Assembly (NCBI GenBank): GCA_963978895.1
Contig: OZ022247.1
Location: 2,347,369 to 2,411,368, forward strand
Direction: 5' to 3'
DNA length: 64,000 bases
Origin: Erpobdella octoculata
Taxonomy: Eukaryota; Annelida; Clitellata; Hirudinida; Erpobdellidae
In this document: piece after piece, positions 23,121-36,300 of the stretch
Numbering within the stretch: the stretch's first letter is position 1
Layout: the number at the start of each line of letters is the position of its first letter
Notes under the pieces: generated by a model
The model's input: the letters and a program-made list of their open reading frames with translations, nothing else
Database searches by the model: none
Told to the model about the DNA's origin: nothing
Program-made: the position numbers and the translations under genes

Positions 23121-23645
23121 GTCTCAACCAGATTTTGAACTGTGAACATCTACATTAAATTTTTGGAATATAAACTATAAAAAAACTAAAAAAGATTTGA
23201 CTTTGAAACTTTGTTCAGTGCTTTAGTTTTTTGAAAAACTGATATTTTATTCAAGGACATGAGTATATATGATTTAGAATTATAATATTTGCCAGTTGGC
23301 ATTAGTTGGACAAATTTTTGAAAAAAATAGTGGACTGTGGTGTGATTTAGTGATTTATAATTTTATTGAGTTGAAATCACTACTAATGATGGGTTCTATT
23401 GAAACACTTTAGGAAAAATAGTGATTTAAAGTTTTGTTAAGGGCATCTAAAATTTTCACAATTTTGCGTTTTGAAACTTCTGATTGCCAAGTGGTAAATT
23501 TACATATAAGCCGAGAATTAAGCCGCCGCCGGCCACAAAAACAGTTAGCCGCCGCCGGCCGCAAAAATCTCGGCTCGCCGTAAATAATGCCGCAAAACGT
23601 GCTAAGCCGGCCGTGAAACGGTTACTAAGGCGGCTGAGGGGCCTA
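21527..23645. mobile_element. Non-autonomous hAT-type DNA transposon, 2.1 kb, with perfect 8-bp target duplication
   Basis: The left end TAGACCCCTCAGCCGCC and the right end (reverse complement TAGGCCCCTCAGCCGCC) are terminal inverted repeats with one mismatch in 17. Both are flanked by the identical octamer CCCAGCAG (21519-21526 and 23646-23653), the length typical of hAT insertions. Subterminal zones are rich in AGCCGCCGGCCGCAAAAAT-type motifs on both sides in opposite orientation, in strong contrast to an AT-rich interior. The interior contains a retroposon-like 20-bp CAGACAGACAGAGAAACAAA tract (22805-22880), (AT)n (23029-23116) and a repeated GTACATGAATCCACTTGT (22089 and 22383). No transposase frame is present. 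Confidence 0.8.
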
Positions 23646-23653
23646 CCCAGCAG

Positions 23654-26600
23654 TTGTGGGCCCTGTGGTGCCCTGAAACGGCACAAGATCTACAAACCCG
23701 TTTGTTGCAACATCGTGCTTATTTTTTTAACATATCTCGTTTTTCATCACATTACTTTGATAGTTTCTTTCTCTAATTTTTTTTTCTAATTTTATCCCGC
23801 TGAGCAGATGCGTTTATGCTTTCGGCTTATCCGTATTTCAACATCTCAGTGATATTATATTTACAAAAGAAATGCTAGTTTTGTTCTAACTGAAACAAAC
23901 TTTTGTTCTAAATTGAAAATTGTTTTGATGTAAATAAAAATCCTAGAGACAAAAAATCTTCAAAAGTTATTTATGCCGGTGAAAAATGTACCCCCCCCCC
24001 GACTTCTCCCCTTCCCCTGGTCATCATTTATTTTATATTTTAGGCAAAAAAGTGTATAGAGTTTTAGAAAATTTTTGTAGAAGAACTTTTTTTTTAATTT
24101 GCCCACTCCCCCCTAAGTCGTCACCTATTAAAAAAAAGACAAAACTTATCAGTTTTTAGAAAAGAATGAAAAAATTGCTACAATTGCCCCAGTCCCGGTA
24201 ACCTATTTCCCCCCCCCCTATCGATGCTCCCGGTCCTGTCCACCTGTCCACTGTCCATTGCCCCCTCTATGAGAATATCTTGTGACGTCTGATGCTTACA
24301 TAAGCAGGCTTGTAGTAACTGTAAATAGTCTTTAACATTAATTATATAATTAGAACAACTTGTGAGTAAGTGTACTTAAGTTCTGCGTGCACGTTTTTGG
24401 AAACAGATTCTTACGATCGGTGACATTTTTGGTGAACGCAGATCAGCTTGTGTTAGTGTTTGGATTTCGTAACAAGTTGCTATTCATATTTCCATTAAAC
24501 GTTTTTAGATGTATGCAGTCTTTAAAACTCCAGGGTCTCCACGGACTCTACGGTCTACCCGACCCAACCCAATCCTACCCTACCAGATCCTACCCAACCC
24601 TACCCGACCCGGCCCAACGTCAACCCATACAACAGTGTTTCAACGTGAATAGATAAATTCAAGTTACAACTGACCCGACAGCCGGGTAATTGTTAACCGT
24701 AATACAAAAGTAATCAAATATCGATGACAACGACGTAAGCAGCTTCGAAGAATGCACAAAAAATTCAGACAATCGACCCCCACCCACCCCACCTCCCACT
24801 CTGCAATGACACAATGTCATATCGTCACCACTGTGACGTGTCTATGACGACTCAAATTCGAAGAAACTCGATAATTATGATCACGGGATTTTGTTTAGCA
24901 GCCTCGCTTGGAATCCATTGCGGTTAATCGTTTCATTGGTAATGACTAGTAATGACTAGTAACGAGAAATGACTTTGCCGATGACCCCGAGCCTTGATCT
25001 TGTTTTCCAGACGTGCGAATGTTGCGTGGGTGGTTCGTGATCTGGGTTGATATTGAGATGCATCCAGGTGTAAACAGTTTGGAGTGGGTCGGAGAGAGAG
25101 AAGGAGAGAAAGAGAGAGAGAAAAGAGAGAAAAAGAGAGAGAGAGAGTGGAGGGGTGAATGAATGACTTATAGAAGTATTTCATAGTTGATCGAAGAAAA
25201 TGACGCAGTTACAAAAAATGGTTGAATTCGATCGTTAAAGTCATATGTTGTGAGTCTATTATTTGTTGTTCAACAACTAACAGATAAAACAAACGTGCTA
25301 GGTTTTGATTTTGTAATCGGCACTGGCGCCTAATCTTTTTTTTAACGTTTATCCATCTAATTATAAATGATTTGTGTGGATAATTGAGATACATATGTGC
25401 ATACAGAATTCCATGGTTTATGCCTGCAATTGAGCACACGCACACGCACACACAACATGCCGGTATAATCTGCACGTGAAAACTCGCATTCATATATGGC
25501 CCACATACAAAATACCGATAGAAGTATGCACTGATGCAGGCGAACACTTACAGACATAAACGCACACACACGCACACATACTGATGGAAGTTTGAACGCG
25601 AGCACTCACACACACACATAAGCGCCCACACAACGTTCTAATAGCACGGGAGTAATTATTAATTCCCTTAACACTCTTTCTCATATAAATTTGATAACTG
25701 TTTTAAGAAAAAATAAAATTTATAATTCAAACAATACAATCACAAAAAATTGAATAGAAAAAAAACTTTTTTAGGCAACGTGAATAACAAATAATACTGC
25801 TATAAATAAGTAAGTAAATGAGTACCAACAAACATATTGGGAGATTACCAATATAAGTAGATTTCCTGTTCTTTCATGATATTTGAGTGCAACATTAACA
25901 CGAAGATGAAAGATATTGGCCTCCATTCCTATGGCGATCCTTCAAACTTGGTCAGAGAAGTACACAGTATACCTGGGTACAGTACCTGGAAGTTCTTCCC
26001 AAAGGTCAACAGTGGCTGGCCTGACCTGACCCGTGTGTACTTGACCTTTTTCTTACACAAATTTTATAAAAATGTCAACGCTTGTTCCTCCAGACAAGAA
26101 TGTAACTTCAACCAAACCACGGGGGGTGTTAAATGTTGAAAACCCCACGGGAATTCCCAAATTTTATCCTAATAATAATAATAATAATAAACTTATCCTC
26201 CTAAAAAACTGATAACCGCTTCAACTTTCATAAGTAAATTCAAACAGATTCATATGTTATACCTGGTAGATGATTTACTTATTCAACTATGGGCCAACTA
26301 CAACGTGTGAGGGGGGCGCACTTCCGAGTCAGGAGAATAATGACCCCCCCCCCTAATTAACGTCCCTGCCTCCATGGTTATTAATAAAGGATGAAGAGCG
26401 ACCGATTTAAACATAAGTATCTTTTAGTCTTAAGCTAATCGCCCTCCTTAAGAATAATAAATATACGCATAAAATAAAAAACGTTTAAGAAGGATTTTTT
26501 TCTTTTTTTTTTATTAAATTTATTTTTATATCGAAGAAGATGAAAATCTTAAAAGATTTCGACCCAGTCGTACACCGATCGAACCCGCACGAAAATCAGT

Positions 26601-28463
26601 CCACCACCGACACTCTTTCTCCTTCTACGACAAACAACGAATAAACAGGTAAATAAATTAATTATTTAATAAATAAGCAAATAAATTATTAAATAAGTGA
26701 ATAAATTAATAAATAATTAAATAAATTAATAACCAATTCAAAATAAATTACCACAAATTTAAAATTCAACTCAAGGACAATTTTCGCACTTGGGTCTCCA
26801 TGACAACCTTTTTTTTCCATTATCGATAATTGCAATGCATATTTAAGAAAATAAATCAAATAAAGTTAATGTTATAATTTACAAACACATATATTGGTTT
26901 TCAATAAAACAAATAACGTCGATATAACAATTTACAAACACGTATAGTATAATTTTTAAATAATGCACATTCAACGAATAAAAAAATAATAAGCTCTTTT
27001 GTCACATTCAGCTCTACAAGGGAAAAAAATGAAGAATTTGCAAGTCTTAACTTTAAAAGGAAGTGTGCAGAGGAAGAAAACGATAATTGTTCAAAATCAG
27101 CTGAAAATTCTCTTTTTTCTTCCACCATTTTGTCTCATTCATTCTCTTCTCCTGTCATCCTCTTTTGTCTTATTGTCTCTTCTTCTTAGTTCTATCTCTT
27201 TCTCTTTCTTCTCTCTGATTACCCTCTTCAGTTGTGAGCCGTTGATTTTTTTTTATACGGGAAGCCAGTGAAATGAAACACGGCAGTAAAATATTCTTTC
27301 AGTCGTTCATTCAATCGACCAATCAATCCATCGACCAGCTGACCAATCAATCCATCGACCAGTCAATCGACCAATCAATCGACCAATCAACCAGCCGACC
27401 AATCAATCCATCGACCAATCAATCCATTGACCAATCAATCCATCAAGCAATCAACCCATCGACCAATCAATCCATCGACCAGTCAATCGACAAATCAACC
27501 AGCCAATCAATTAGTCAATTGACCAATAACGTCAGTCAACCAATCGGTTGTATCCAATTTTTGTGTAAAAAAAAATCAGAAGCAAATTAATAAATAACCA
27601 GTGGAAAAAATTATTGTAAAATGAATAACAATTTAAAATATAACTCAAATAAATAGCAGTCTTCTTGTGTGTGTGGTCAATAAAAATGAGATCATCACAC
27701 CAGCACAGAAGAAGAAACTCAAATAATAAGCGATTAAATTGTTTTTTTTGCGTGTAAAGTATTTAATTAATAAAATAAAAAGAAATATGACTACTCACTG
27801 GAATGTCAGATTAATTAATATTGATTACATGTTTAAGAAAATCAGGAATTAAATTGCTTGACAACGAACGTAAGTATATGACTGATGACTTTTCATTTCT
27901 CAACGAAATTATAATACAATTCGCTATTTTTGCATTGCTGTTTGCCATGTCAGTTGCAAACAAATAAACAAATAAATACGTTTACAAATAGTTGAGTAAT
28001 AAATAGTTTAATAAGAAATAAATTAAGCCACAAATAAAATAATTAAGCGAGAAATAAATAAATAAATACACGGAAAACAAATAAATTGGAACAAATTAAA
28101 GGATCATCGGTTCAAGTAGGACTCAAAAGAAGAAGATTAACACAAAAGGCGAATAAATTACACAGACGACAAATGGAAGAAACCATGACAACGAAAAAAA
28201 ATGTCTGCAAAAACATTCATGCAATAATTAAAAAAAAAATAAAAAAAATAAAAACTAATAATACGAATAATAATAATAATAATAATAATAATATGATGCA
28301 GGTGTGTGGTCTATCAATCAATCGTCATCTGGATCGCGCTTTTTCAATCGGTCGCAAACTCTTTTTACCGTTGAAGATGTCTCTCATTTTCATCTTCCTC
28401 TTTCTATCTCCTTCTCTTTCTTTTCCTTATTTATTCCGTCCATCTTTTCCTCCTTATGTTAAT
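23654..28463. other. Gene-poor stretch with simple repeats
   Basis: I see no supported coding exon. It contains several poly-C tracts (about 23990, 24210, 26346), a GA/CT tract at 25090-25150, CA-rich sequence at 25435-25625 and a degenerate (ATCAATCGACCA)n tract at 27300-27520. Confidence 0.55.
28430..28435 (-). terminator. Poly(A) signal AATAAA of the FAM13 gene
   Basis: Minus-strand AATAAA lies 28 bases downstream of the FAM13 stop codon. Confidence 0.5.
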
Positions 28464-28814
28464 TTATTCGTTCATGTTTTCGTCTTCCACTCCCTTCTTG
28501 TTAATGAGACTTTCAACCAATCTCAGCTGGGCTTTCAACTCCTGATTGGTTTAAAAAAATATGAAAAAAAAACAAATAAATTTTTACCATGGGTTTTCTC
28601 ACATGTGTTCATAAAGGCAAATAATAATACTAAAAATGTAAACCAAATTTTTGCAAATTTTTGCAAATTTAAAAGCCATTTTTCTTCTACACAAAATTTA
28701 TCACTTTAAAAAAACATAAAAAAAATCGAATTTAAAACTTTACTTTAAGCTTTCTGTACTCATCTTGCATAACTAATTTATCATCTTTTTGTGCCTCTCT
28801 GTAAATATCAACAA

Positions 28815-28855
<41 letters not shown>

Positions 28856-28876
28856 CAACACCATCATCATCATCAT

Positions 28877-28929
<53 letters not shown>

Positions 28930-31900
28930 CAACATCATCATAATCATCGTCATCATCATCAACATCACACTATAAACATTCAAATAAAGATCACCATCAT
29001 CACCACCACCAAGCTGATTCCCAGTCATCATAACCAGCATCATCTCTATTCACTCATGCAAAATCAATCCATTCAAGTCCTGCCATTTCCGCACACCAGT
29101 CCGTAAATATCACAATTTATGGCATCTACATGGTAGTCCGATCGGCAACGTCTGCTAACGTCGTCATTAACATTTGCATTGCATTACATTACATACATTC
29201 TAGGAAGGTAGTCGACACAGCAAGTACATCTACCTCTGACATTTTCAATGATTCTATAAATAATACAATAACTACAATCATCACTGCTACCTTGTTTCTG
29301 TTGGATAGATCAATTTTATTACTATTATCTACTTCATCATTATTATTATTATTATCGGATCAGCAACATCACGATCATAACTCTTTATTCACACGTATCA
29401 TCATCATGATCATTGCTATGCGCTCATATTTAAAAATAGATCATCATCATCATCATCATCAGCATCATATCATCATCATCATTATCATCACCCACCTTCC
29501 TTTAACTCTGAATATTTCCTTTTCAAAACTTTTCAATTCCTTTCCGACCAGAAGCTTCTCTTTGAGGATTCTCGACTTTTCCTCGATCAGCTGATTCCTG
29601 AATGAAAGAAATGAAAATTAAACGAAAACCGGAAAAAATAAAAAACGTTTTTTACGTGGTTTAAAATAAATAAATAAAAAAAAATTAATAAATAAAAAAA
29701 AAATAAAAAAAACCCTGACATTGAGAGTCTAAGAAGTGACAACTCGAGATCCTGCAGCAGATTCTTCCCCCTCCTTCCGTCTCCGTGGCAACTCTCGGAG
29801 AAGGAGTTCTGGGTCAGTCGATCTTCCGAAGTTCCGCGGGTCGAATCTTCCGGACTTGATTCCCTCGAGTTTCGATTCAGAAAAGAATTTTCTACATTGT
29901 TGGCGGCCTGCAAGGTGGTCGATCGGGTAGAAATTAAATATATCTTAAAATGTAATGTTCGAGCACGATTTTACCCACTAATATTACGATAACACGGGGG
30001 TTACTGGGCGGTGAACGAACGGGGGTTACCGGGCGGTAAATGAACGGGGTCGGACCGCGGAGAATTCACATTCAAGCCTGACATTCATACCGAATTGACT
30101 ATCCTGGCACCAAGAGTGTAAATAAATTTAATATTTGAATTGAGTGAAAATTGTTAATTCTTTAAAGAGAAGATTAATCAAATAGAATTGTTCTAAAAAA
30201 AAGAAACTTTTTAATAATAATAATTTATAAATGATCAAATACTTAAAAATAATTAAATAAATAATTAAATAGATAATTTAAAAATAAGTTTCTTTGTGGA
30301 ATAATTATCCTTTGTATTCTTTGCTTTAAGATATTTCTTGTCTCTTGTTATTTTCTCCATGTAATCGTATCGATTTTGTTGCTGTCCGAATAAACTGAAT
30401 TGAATTGGAAACGGAAAAAAAATACGACGAACCTCTTCCACCTCTTCCATCTCCTTCAGGAGCCTCTTCACTTCACTGTATCTTCCGTAAATGTTCCTCA
30501 CCAGTGCTTTTTCCGATCTCTTTGTCTTTTAGAGGTGACGGATGGATGGTAAAGACGAAGAAGTTTAATTATTTTATTCAATAATTAAATAAAAATTAGT
30601 TAAAATTTATTATCACATCAAACAACACGATAGCAAGCAACACGGACAGCAAACTACACAGACAGCAAACTACACAGACAGCAAATTACACGGACATCAA
30701 ACTACACAGACAGCAAACTACACGGACAGCAAACTACACAGACAGCAAACTACACAGACAGCAAACTACACGGACAGCAAACTACACAGACAGCAAATTA
30801 CACGGACATCAAACTACACAGACAGCAAACTACACGGACAGCAAACTACACAGACAGCAAACTACACAGACAGCAAACTACACGGACAGCAAACTACACG
30901 GACAGCAAACTACACGGACAGCAAACTCCTAACAACACGGACAGCAAACTCCTAACAACACGGACATCAAGCAACAACACCAACCGGTCTGCCAAAGACA
31001 TGCTCAAATTTCAGCAAAGCTTTCTGCATGTCCGTTTTTTCTTTTTTCAGCTGCTCTCTGCTCATTGACTGAAAAAAAAAACAAATTCAATAAATTATAA
31101 TTACCATAAATATATACGACAAACAAATTCAATAAATTATAATGACCATAAATATATACGACAAACAAATTCAATAAATTATATATAATGACCATAAATA
31201 TATACGATGAAAACATTTTCAAAAAAATTATTATTAAACTCAAAAGAAACTAACAAGCAAACTTACAGCAATTGAACATGTCCTGTCATCTTCTTCCCTC
31301 GCTGCTTCCAACTCGTTTTCCAGGCCTTCAATAAACTTCCTCTGATTTTCCAGCAAACTCAGCTGCTGATCATCTGCCAGCTGTTTCTGGACGACCTGCC
31401 TTTCGGGCTCCCCCTGCTGCTCGGACGAGTGAACGGATATCAAATCGCGAGAATAGAACAGCCTCGGAGACTGAGGGAGTCTACGTCCCCGACCTACGAC
31501 CTGTCTCTTCTGTGACAGTTCGTCACACCGTTGTCGAAGCTCTTCATCCCGTTGCTGCAGCAGCTGATTCGGCTGGGCAAGCTGTTCGGGCCACTGCTGA
31601 GGTCGTGACATGTGACGTCGCATGCGAGGTTGAGACTGCTGAAGATGACTCGGTGATGTTTCTTCAAAATACAGCTGCGATGATCGTGCGGAATACTCAA
31701 CTGACTGGAGTTCTTTTCCGATCGGCGTCGTTTCGCCGAGCGACGATGCCGCGTCGAGAAGTTCGGAGCCGCTTCCAGTCTTTTCCTTCTCTTCGCAATT
31801 CACGCCGTCCGTAACACTCGCGTCGGAAGGGGAACGTGTCGTAGATGAATGCGCCGGGGAGTGGTGATGCGTCGCTGGAGAGATCGACGGAGAATGTCGT

Positions 31901-33352
31901 TGTTGTTGATAATGTTGTTGAAGCTGTTTTTGCAACATGTCAACGTTGCATCTCTGTTGCTCCAACTGTTCGGCGGTCATGAGAGAAACCTCCGGTATGC
32001 ACGGTAGGTTTTCTCCCGCATCATCGCTTCCATCTTTCTCATCTTCCTCGCCGTTTTCCACCTGCCGAGAGTTCGACCCGGTCGAACGAAGATCGCTCCT
32101 CGGTGGAGGAAGAGATTCGGAAAAAGGAGCCTTCTGATCGGTCGACGCTTCCTCCGGGCTGAGCATCATCTTGTCTCTCAGTTCGTGGAGAAGTTTGAGC
32201 TCGGCACAGCACCTCTTTATCTGCGACTCGCACTGGCTCATCTCCTTGTCCATCTTTCTGGCAAACTTCGAAGGCTGTTTGCGATGAAATAAATGATAAA
32301 TAAACGAAAATCAATCGAACATGAACAATTAAATGAAAAAATGCTGCTTTCAATTTAATCGATTGTTGCATTATAATATGTTCAGAAAAAAAATTGAAGT
32401 AAATTTGTAATTAAAGAAAAAAAATTACCTTCTGGCTGTACCGAACTGAATAACCTTCTTCCAGGGCTTTCAATTGGTTCTTAAACCCTACAAGGATTAA
32501 AAAAAATTCAATTTAAACTAATTATTTATTAAATAATGTTTTTTATTGTTATATTTATTTCATTTCATTATTAACAATTTCATTGTGAACTAATTGTATA
32601 ATGAATAACGTTTTATTATTGTTATATTTATTTGGCTCTTATTTATAAACAACACTTTAAAAAAGAACTTGCTTCAAAAAATATCGCACAATTCTCGCAC
32701 CGTTTTGTTATTAAAAAAAAACTGCACACATGAAACGACGAGGTTGATTTTATTTTCATTAAAATTTAATTTTGGAAAAACTAATAAAAACTAAATTAAA
32801 AAAAAAATAAAGTTCAAGAAAAATAAGATACGATTGAGTAAAAAAACTAAATTACAACTCAAGAAAACTAGTTTAAAATTTAAAAAACCTGTTACCAATT
32901 CAAGAGAATTAGTTTACAATTCAAGAGGACTAGTTTACAATTCACGATAATTAGTTTACAATTCAAGAGAACTAGTTTACAATTCAAGAAAACTAGTTTA
33001 CAATTCAAGAGAACTAGTTTACAATTCAAGAAAATTAGTTTACAATTCAAGAGAACTAGTTTACAATTCAAGAGAACTAGTTTACAATTCTATCCAAAAA
33101 TAAAAGAAACAAACGTTGCAGCTCTTCAGTGATTTCATGGATCTTGTCGTTGATTACTTTCTCTCCATTCGATGAGCAAGGTGAAGGCCTTTTAGCAAAT
33201 ATTTGATTTATTTTTAAGACCAAAGAGCTAAAATATACAGGATAATTTATATAATCATAATTTAAAAATAACTCAATAAATCATTTTAAATCGTCTCGCT
33301 CACTTGGAAGACGGTTGGAGATTCATTGAGACATTCCCACTGTCTTTGTCAT
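28464..33352 (-). CDS. FAM13: FAM13 exons 12-21: conserved C-terminal coiled-coil half
   Basis: Exons 13-15 read ITEELQRFKNQLKALEEGYS, then RYSQKPSKFARKMDKEM and a Gln-rich segment. Exon 16 reads REQLKKEKTDMQKALLKFEH ending GRP. Exon 17 gives KALVRNIYGRYSEVKRLLKE. Exons 18-19 give LLQDLELNQLIEEKSRI and KELKSFEKEIFRVKGR. Exons 20-21 give AQKDDKLVMQDEYRKLKELK, then AQLRLVESLINKK and stop TAA at 28464-28466. Each block aligns in order with the vertebrate FAM13A C-terminus (recalled family knowledge). Confidence 0.85.
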
Positions 33353-36300
33353 CTGAAAAATTATTTTATGCATAAATTTCATTTCATTTCAATTTGCTCG
33401 AGTACACAGGTAACATTTCTACGGAGACGGTGATGAAGCGGACCATTAACAGTGGTGACTACGGTGGTGCAGAGGTGGCCATTGGTTTATTTTTGGCGAC
33501 CCAACCCACCACTTTCTCAACCCAACCCAACCGGACCACTTGAAACGTTAAATTTTCTGACCCAACCCGACCTATGGTTAATTTTTTTTTAAATATATGT
33601 TTTTTTCCAATCAAACCCAACTCACGCATGTGTCAAAAAAATTGAACCTAGCCCAACCCATGGGTCAACCCAACCCATGTCCAACTCTGCTATGGTGGTG
33701 ACCGAAATCAAAAAACTATTTTTTTAACCTAGAATTACAAATCTGACCAAAAAAACAACATTTAAAATCGGAAAAACTTGCCGGTTGAGATTTTCCGTTT
33801 TTGACTCGTCTCCAGAACCCCGTTTGATCCCGGTCGTCCCTTGACGGGAGCCAACTCGGGCAACGACACATCGCACTGAGAAATTTTATCGATGGCCGAT
33901 TCTATCTCCCATATCAGCATGTGACTTCGAATGTCACTGGCCGTGATGCAACCGTCGTCGTAGTTTTCCTCCGAGTCCCGATCGCCATCGTTGTCGTCAA
34001 CCTGCGAGCCATTGGTCGACGATAAGGAATGGCTGTCGGCTTCCTCGCGACTCCGGTCCGAAGTTTTCTTTTCCACGCTTCTGTTCTTTGAGGTTTTTCG
34101 CGGTTTCGGGACTTCCTTCTCTAAGAATTCGACATTTTTTTCTGGAGCGGTTTCAGTCGTATCCGCAATCGTGCCGGCCGGATCATCGGAATCGTAACGA
34201 ACTCCGGCGCCGCTGTCCGTGAGTGTGTTGCTTAAATCAATCTCCTTGTCGATGTCTCGAATCAGAGCAGCTGTGTCAGGAACTGCAGTTTCTACTGTTT
34301 CAGTTGATTCAATTTCTCTTCTACTTTGCCTGGCTGTCTGATTACCGACAGCAGACGTGGCAACATCCGCAGCCCCCGTTCGATTGATCTGCGTGAACGA
34401 TTCCTCCCAATCCGATGTCGAATTTGACGTGCCACTCGGGCAGTTGGAAAGATAACGAATGCTTTCCTCTCTTGCGAGTTCGTCGTCATCGTCGGCATCG
34501 ACGCCGTCTTCATCGACGCCGTTTCCGTCGACGTCGTCACAACTGTAGTCCTCGTCGTCGTGAATGTTATCTCCGCCGCGTCCGGTGTTGTTGTTTGCCG
34601 TGTTTTCGTTCTCGTTCTGGTCAGAATTACTCGTATTGTTGTTGTTCTCCGGTAGCAGCTTCCTAGCCAGAGTGATGCCGGCAGTGCTGTAGCCGGATTT
34701 GCCGAACGGAAGGCTGGAGACAGAAGAAAAACTTCTCGCAGTGACGCATTTGATACTTTGGACGCTCTGCTTACCCGATTTCACGATTCTGCCCGTATTG
34801 GCTTTCCTTCCGGCCATTGCGGACGAAGGAGCTGTGGAAGATTTAATGGCACTAAGCACCACGCCTCCTTCTTTCTCCCTTTCCGTCAGGCTGGTAGGAG
34901 ACGCATTTCCTCTCATCGGTGACAAAAGCTTTCCTTCGTTCAAATTCACACGTTCCTTAACGTTCTTCCTTCGATTGACATTCGAAGAGGAAAAGATTCC
35001 ACCGAGTGTTACGATGTCGTCATTCTTTCGAGACTCTCCCTTGCCACGGTCGGCTTCCTCGGACGCGATCCGATTCAGCCTGTCTTTAACCGACGAAACG
35101 CCCGAACCGAGATGCGGGTGAGTCTGGACGACCCGAGAAAGAGTGGTTTCAGTCCTCGAAGGTTTCGGGGGTGTCGGTGGAGGATTACTCCGGTTGTGTT
35201 CCGACGTCGGATTTTTGCGAGGAGAAAGAAATTTTTCGGGACTCTTTGGCGGCTTTTTTGAACTGTCGAACGGGAGGAGATTTTGGTCATTTGAGCTGAA
35301 AATCTGACTCGGGGGGCGTCGGCTCTTAGGGCCACGTGGTCTCAGGCACTGAGTTACGATAAAAAAAATGATTAATACAATTAAATCAACAGCTGATAAA
35401 TATTTCACAGTTGACTAATCGATAATTCACAGCTGATAGATAATTTCCAGCTGATAAATAATTCACAGCTGATAGATAATTCACAGCTGATAAATAATTC
35501 ACAGCTGATAGATAATTCACGGCTGATAAATAATTCACAGCTGATAGATGATTCACAGCTGATAGATAATTATTTCACAGCCGATAGATAATGCACAGCT
35601 GATGAATAATACAATTGAAACACCGACCGGCTGTAAAGGAGCATGGTTCAGGAATGCATCGAGCATCATCGTTTTGTCGAAATCCTCATTGACTTTCTTT
35701 CCGACGTCGCTGGAAAACAGAAACAGGAAACGTATGAAATCGCGAACCGCCGTTGTGTTTCTCGAATGAAATGTTTTTAAATCATTATAAATATGTTTAA
35801 ATCATTACAACATTACATTAAATGCATTCATTTAAATCATTACAAATAATTTCAAAACAATTTATTCTCAACACAGGAATATTATGGAGTTTATAAAATG
35901 TCCTCCGATAAGATGATAACCATGAATAAAAAAAACTAATTCTTTTTTTTTAATTAAACAGCTAAAATAAAAATAATGACAATAACAATAATAATAATAT
36001 TGAAAATAATAAATCATGCTCATAAAACAAAATGACAAAATGACAAACTGCTTTTTAGGACTCGAACACAATGGTGATGACGCTGGAGATATGTTCGTCA
36101 TTGAGGTACTCCTTCTTCTTCTTTTCCTTCCTGCGTTCATATTTAAACAGCAAATGAATTATTTATATAATTTCAACAGATTATCATATCATTTTTAATA
36201 TAAATGACTTTAAAATGGAAAAGAAATTATTACTAGACTCTAGGATCGCCCATAGTAAGCGAGGGGTTGGCACATGACAGCTATTACACCACTCTCACTA

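Noticed and set aside
23456..23789. Frames on both strands rich in Arg/Ala/Pro
   Set aside because: They come from the GC-rich subterminal repeats of the 21527-23645 transposon.
27273..27590. 105-codon frame rich in Gln/Ser/Asp
   Set aside because: Translation of the degenerate ATCAATCGACCA repeat.
30620..30965. Regularly spaced short repeats resembling a CRISPR array
   Set aside because: Units are contiguous 16-mers with no unique spacers, in an intron of an animal gene; it is a minisatellite. The same applies to 32880-33092 and 35400-35612.
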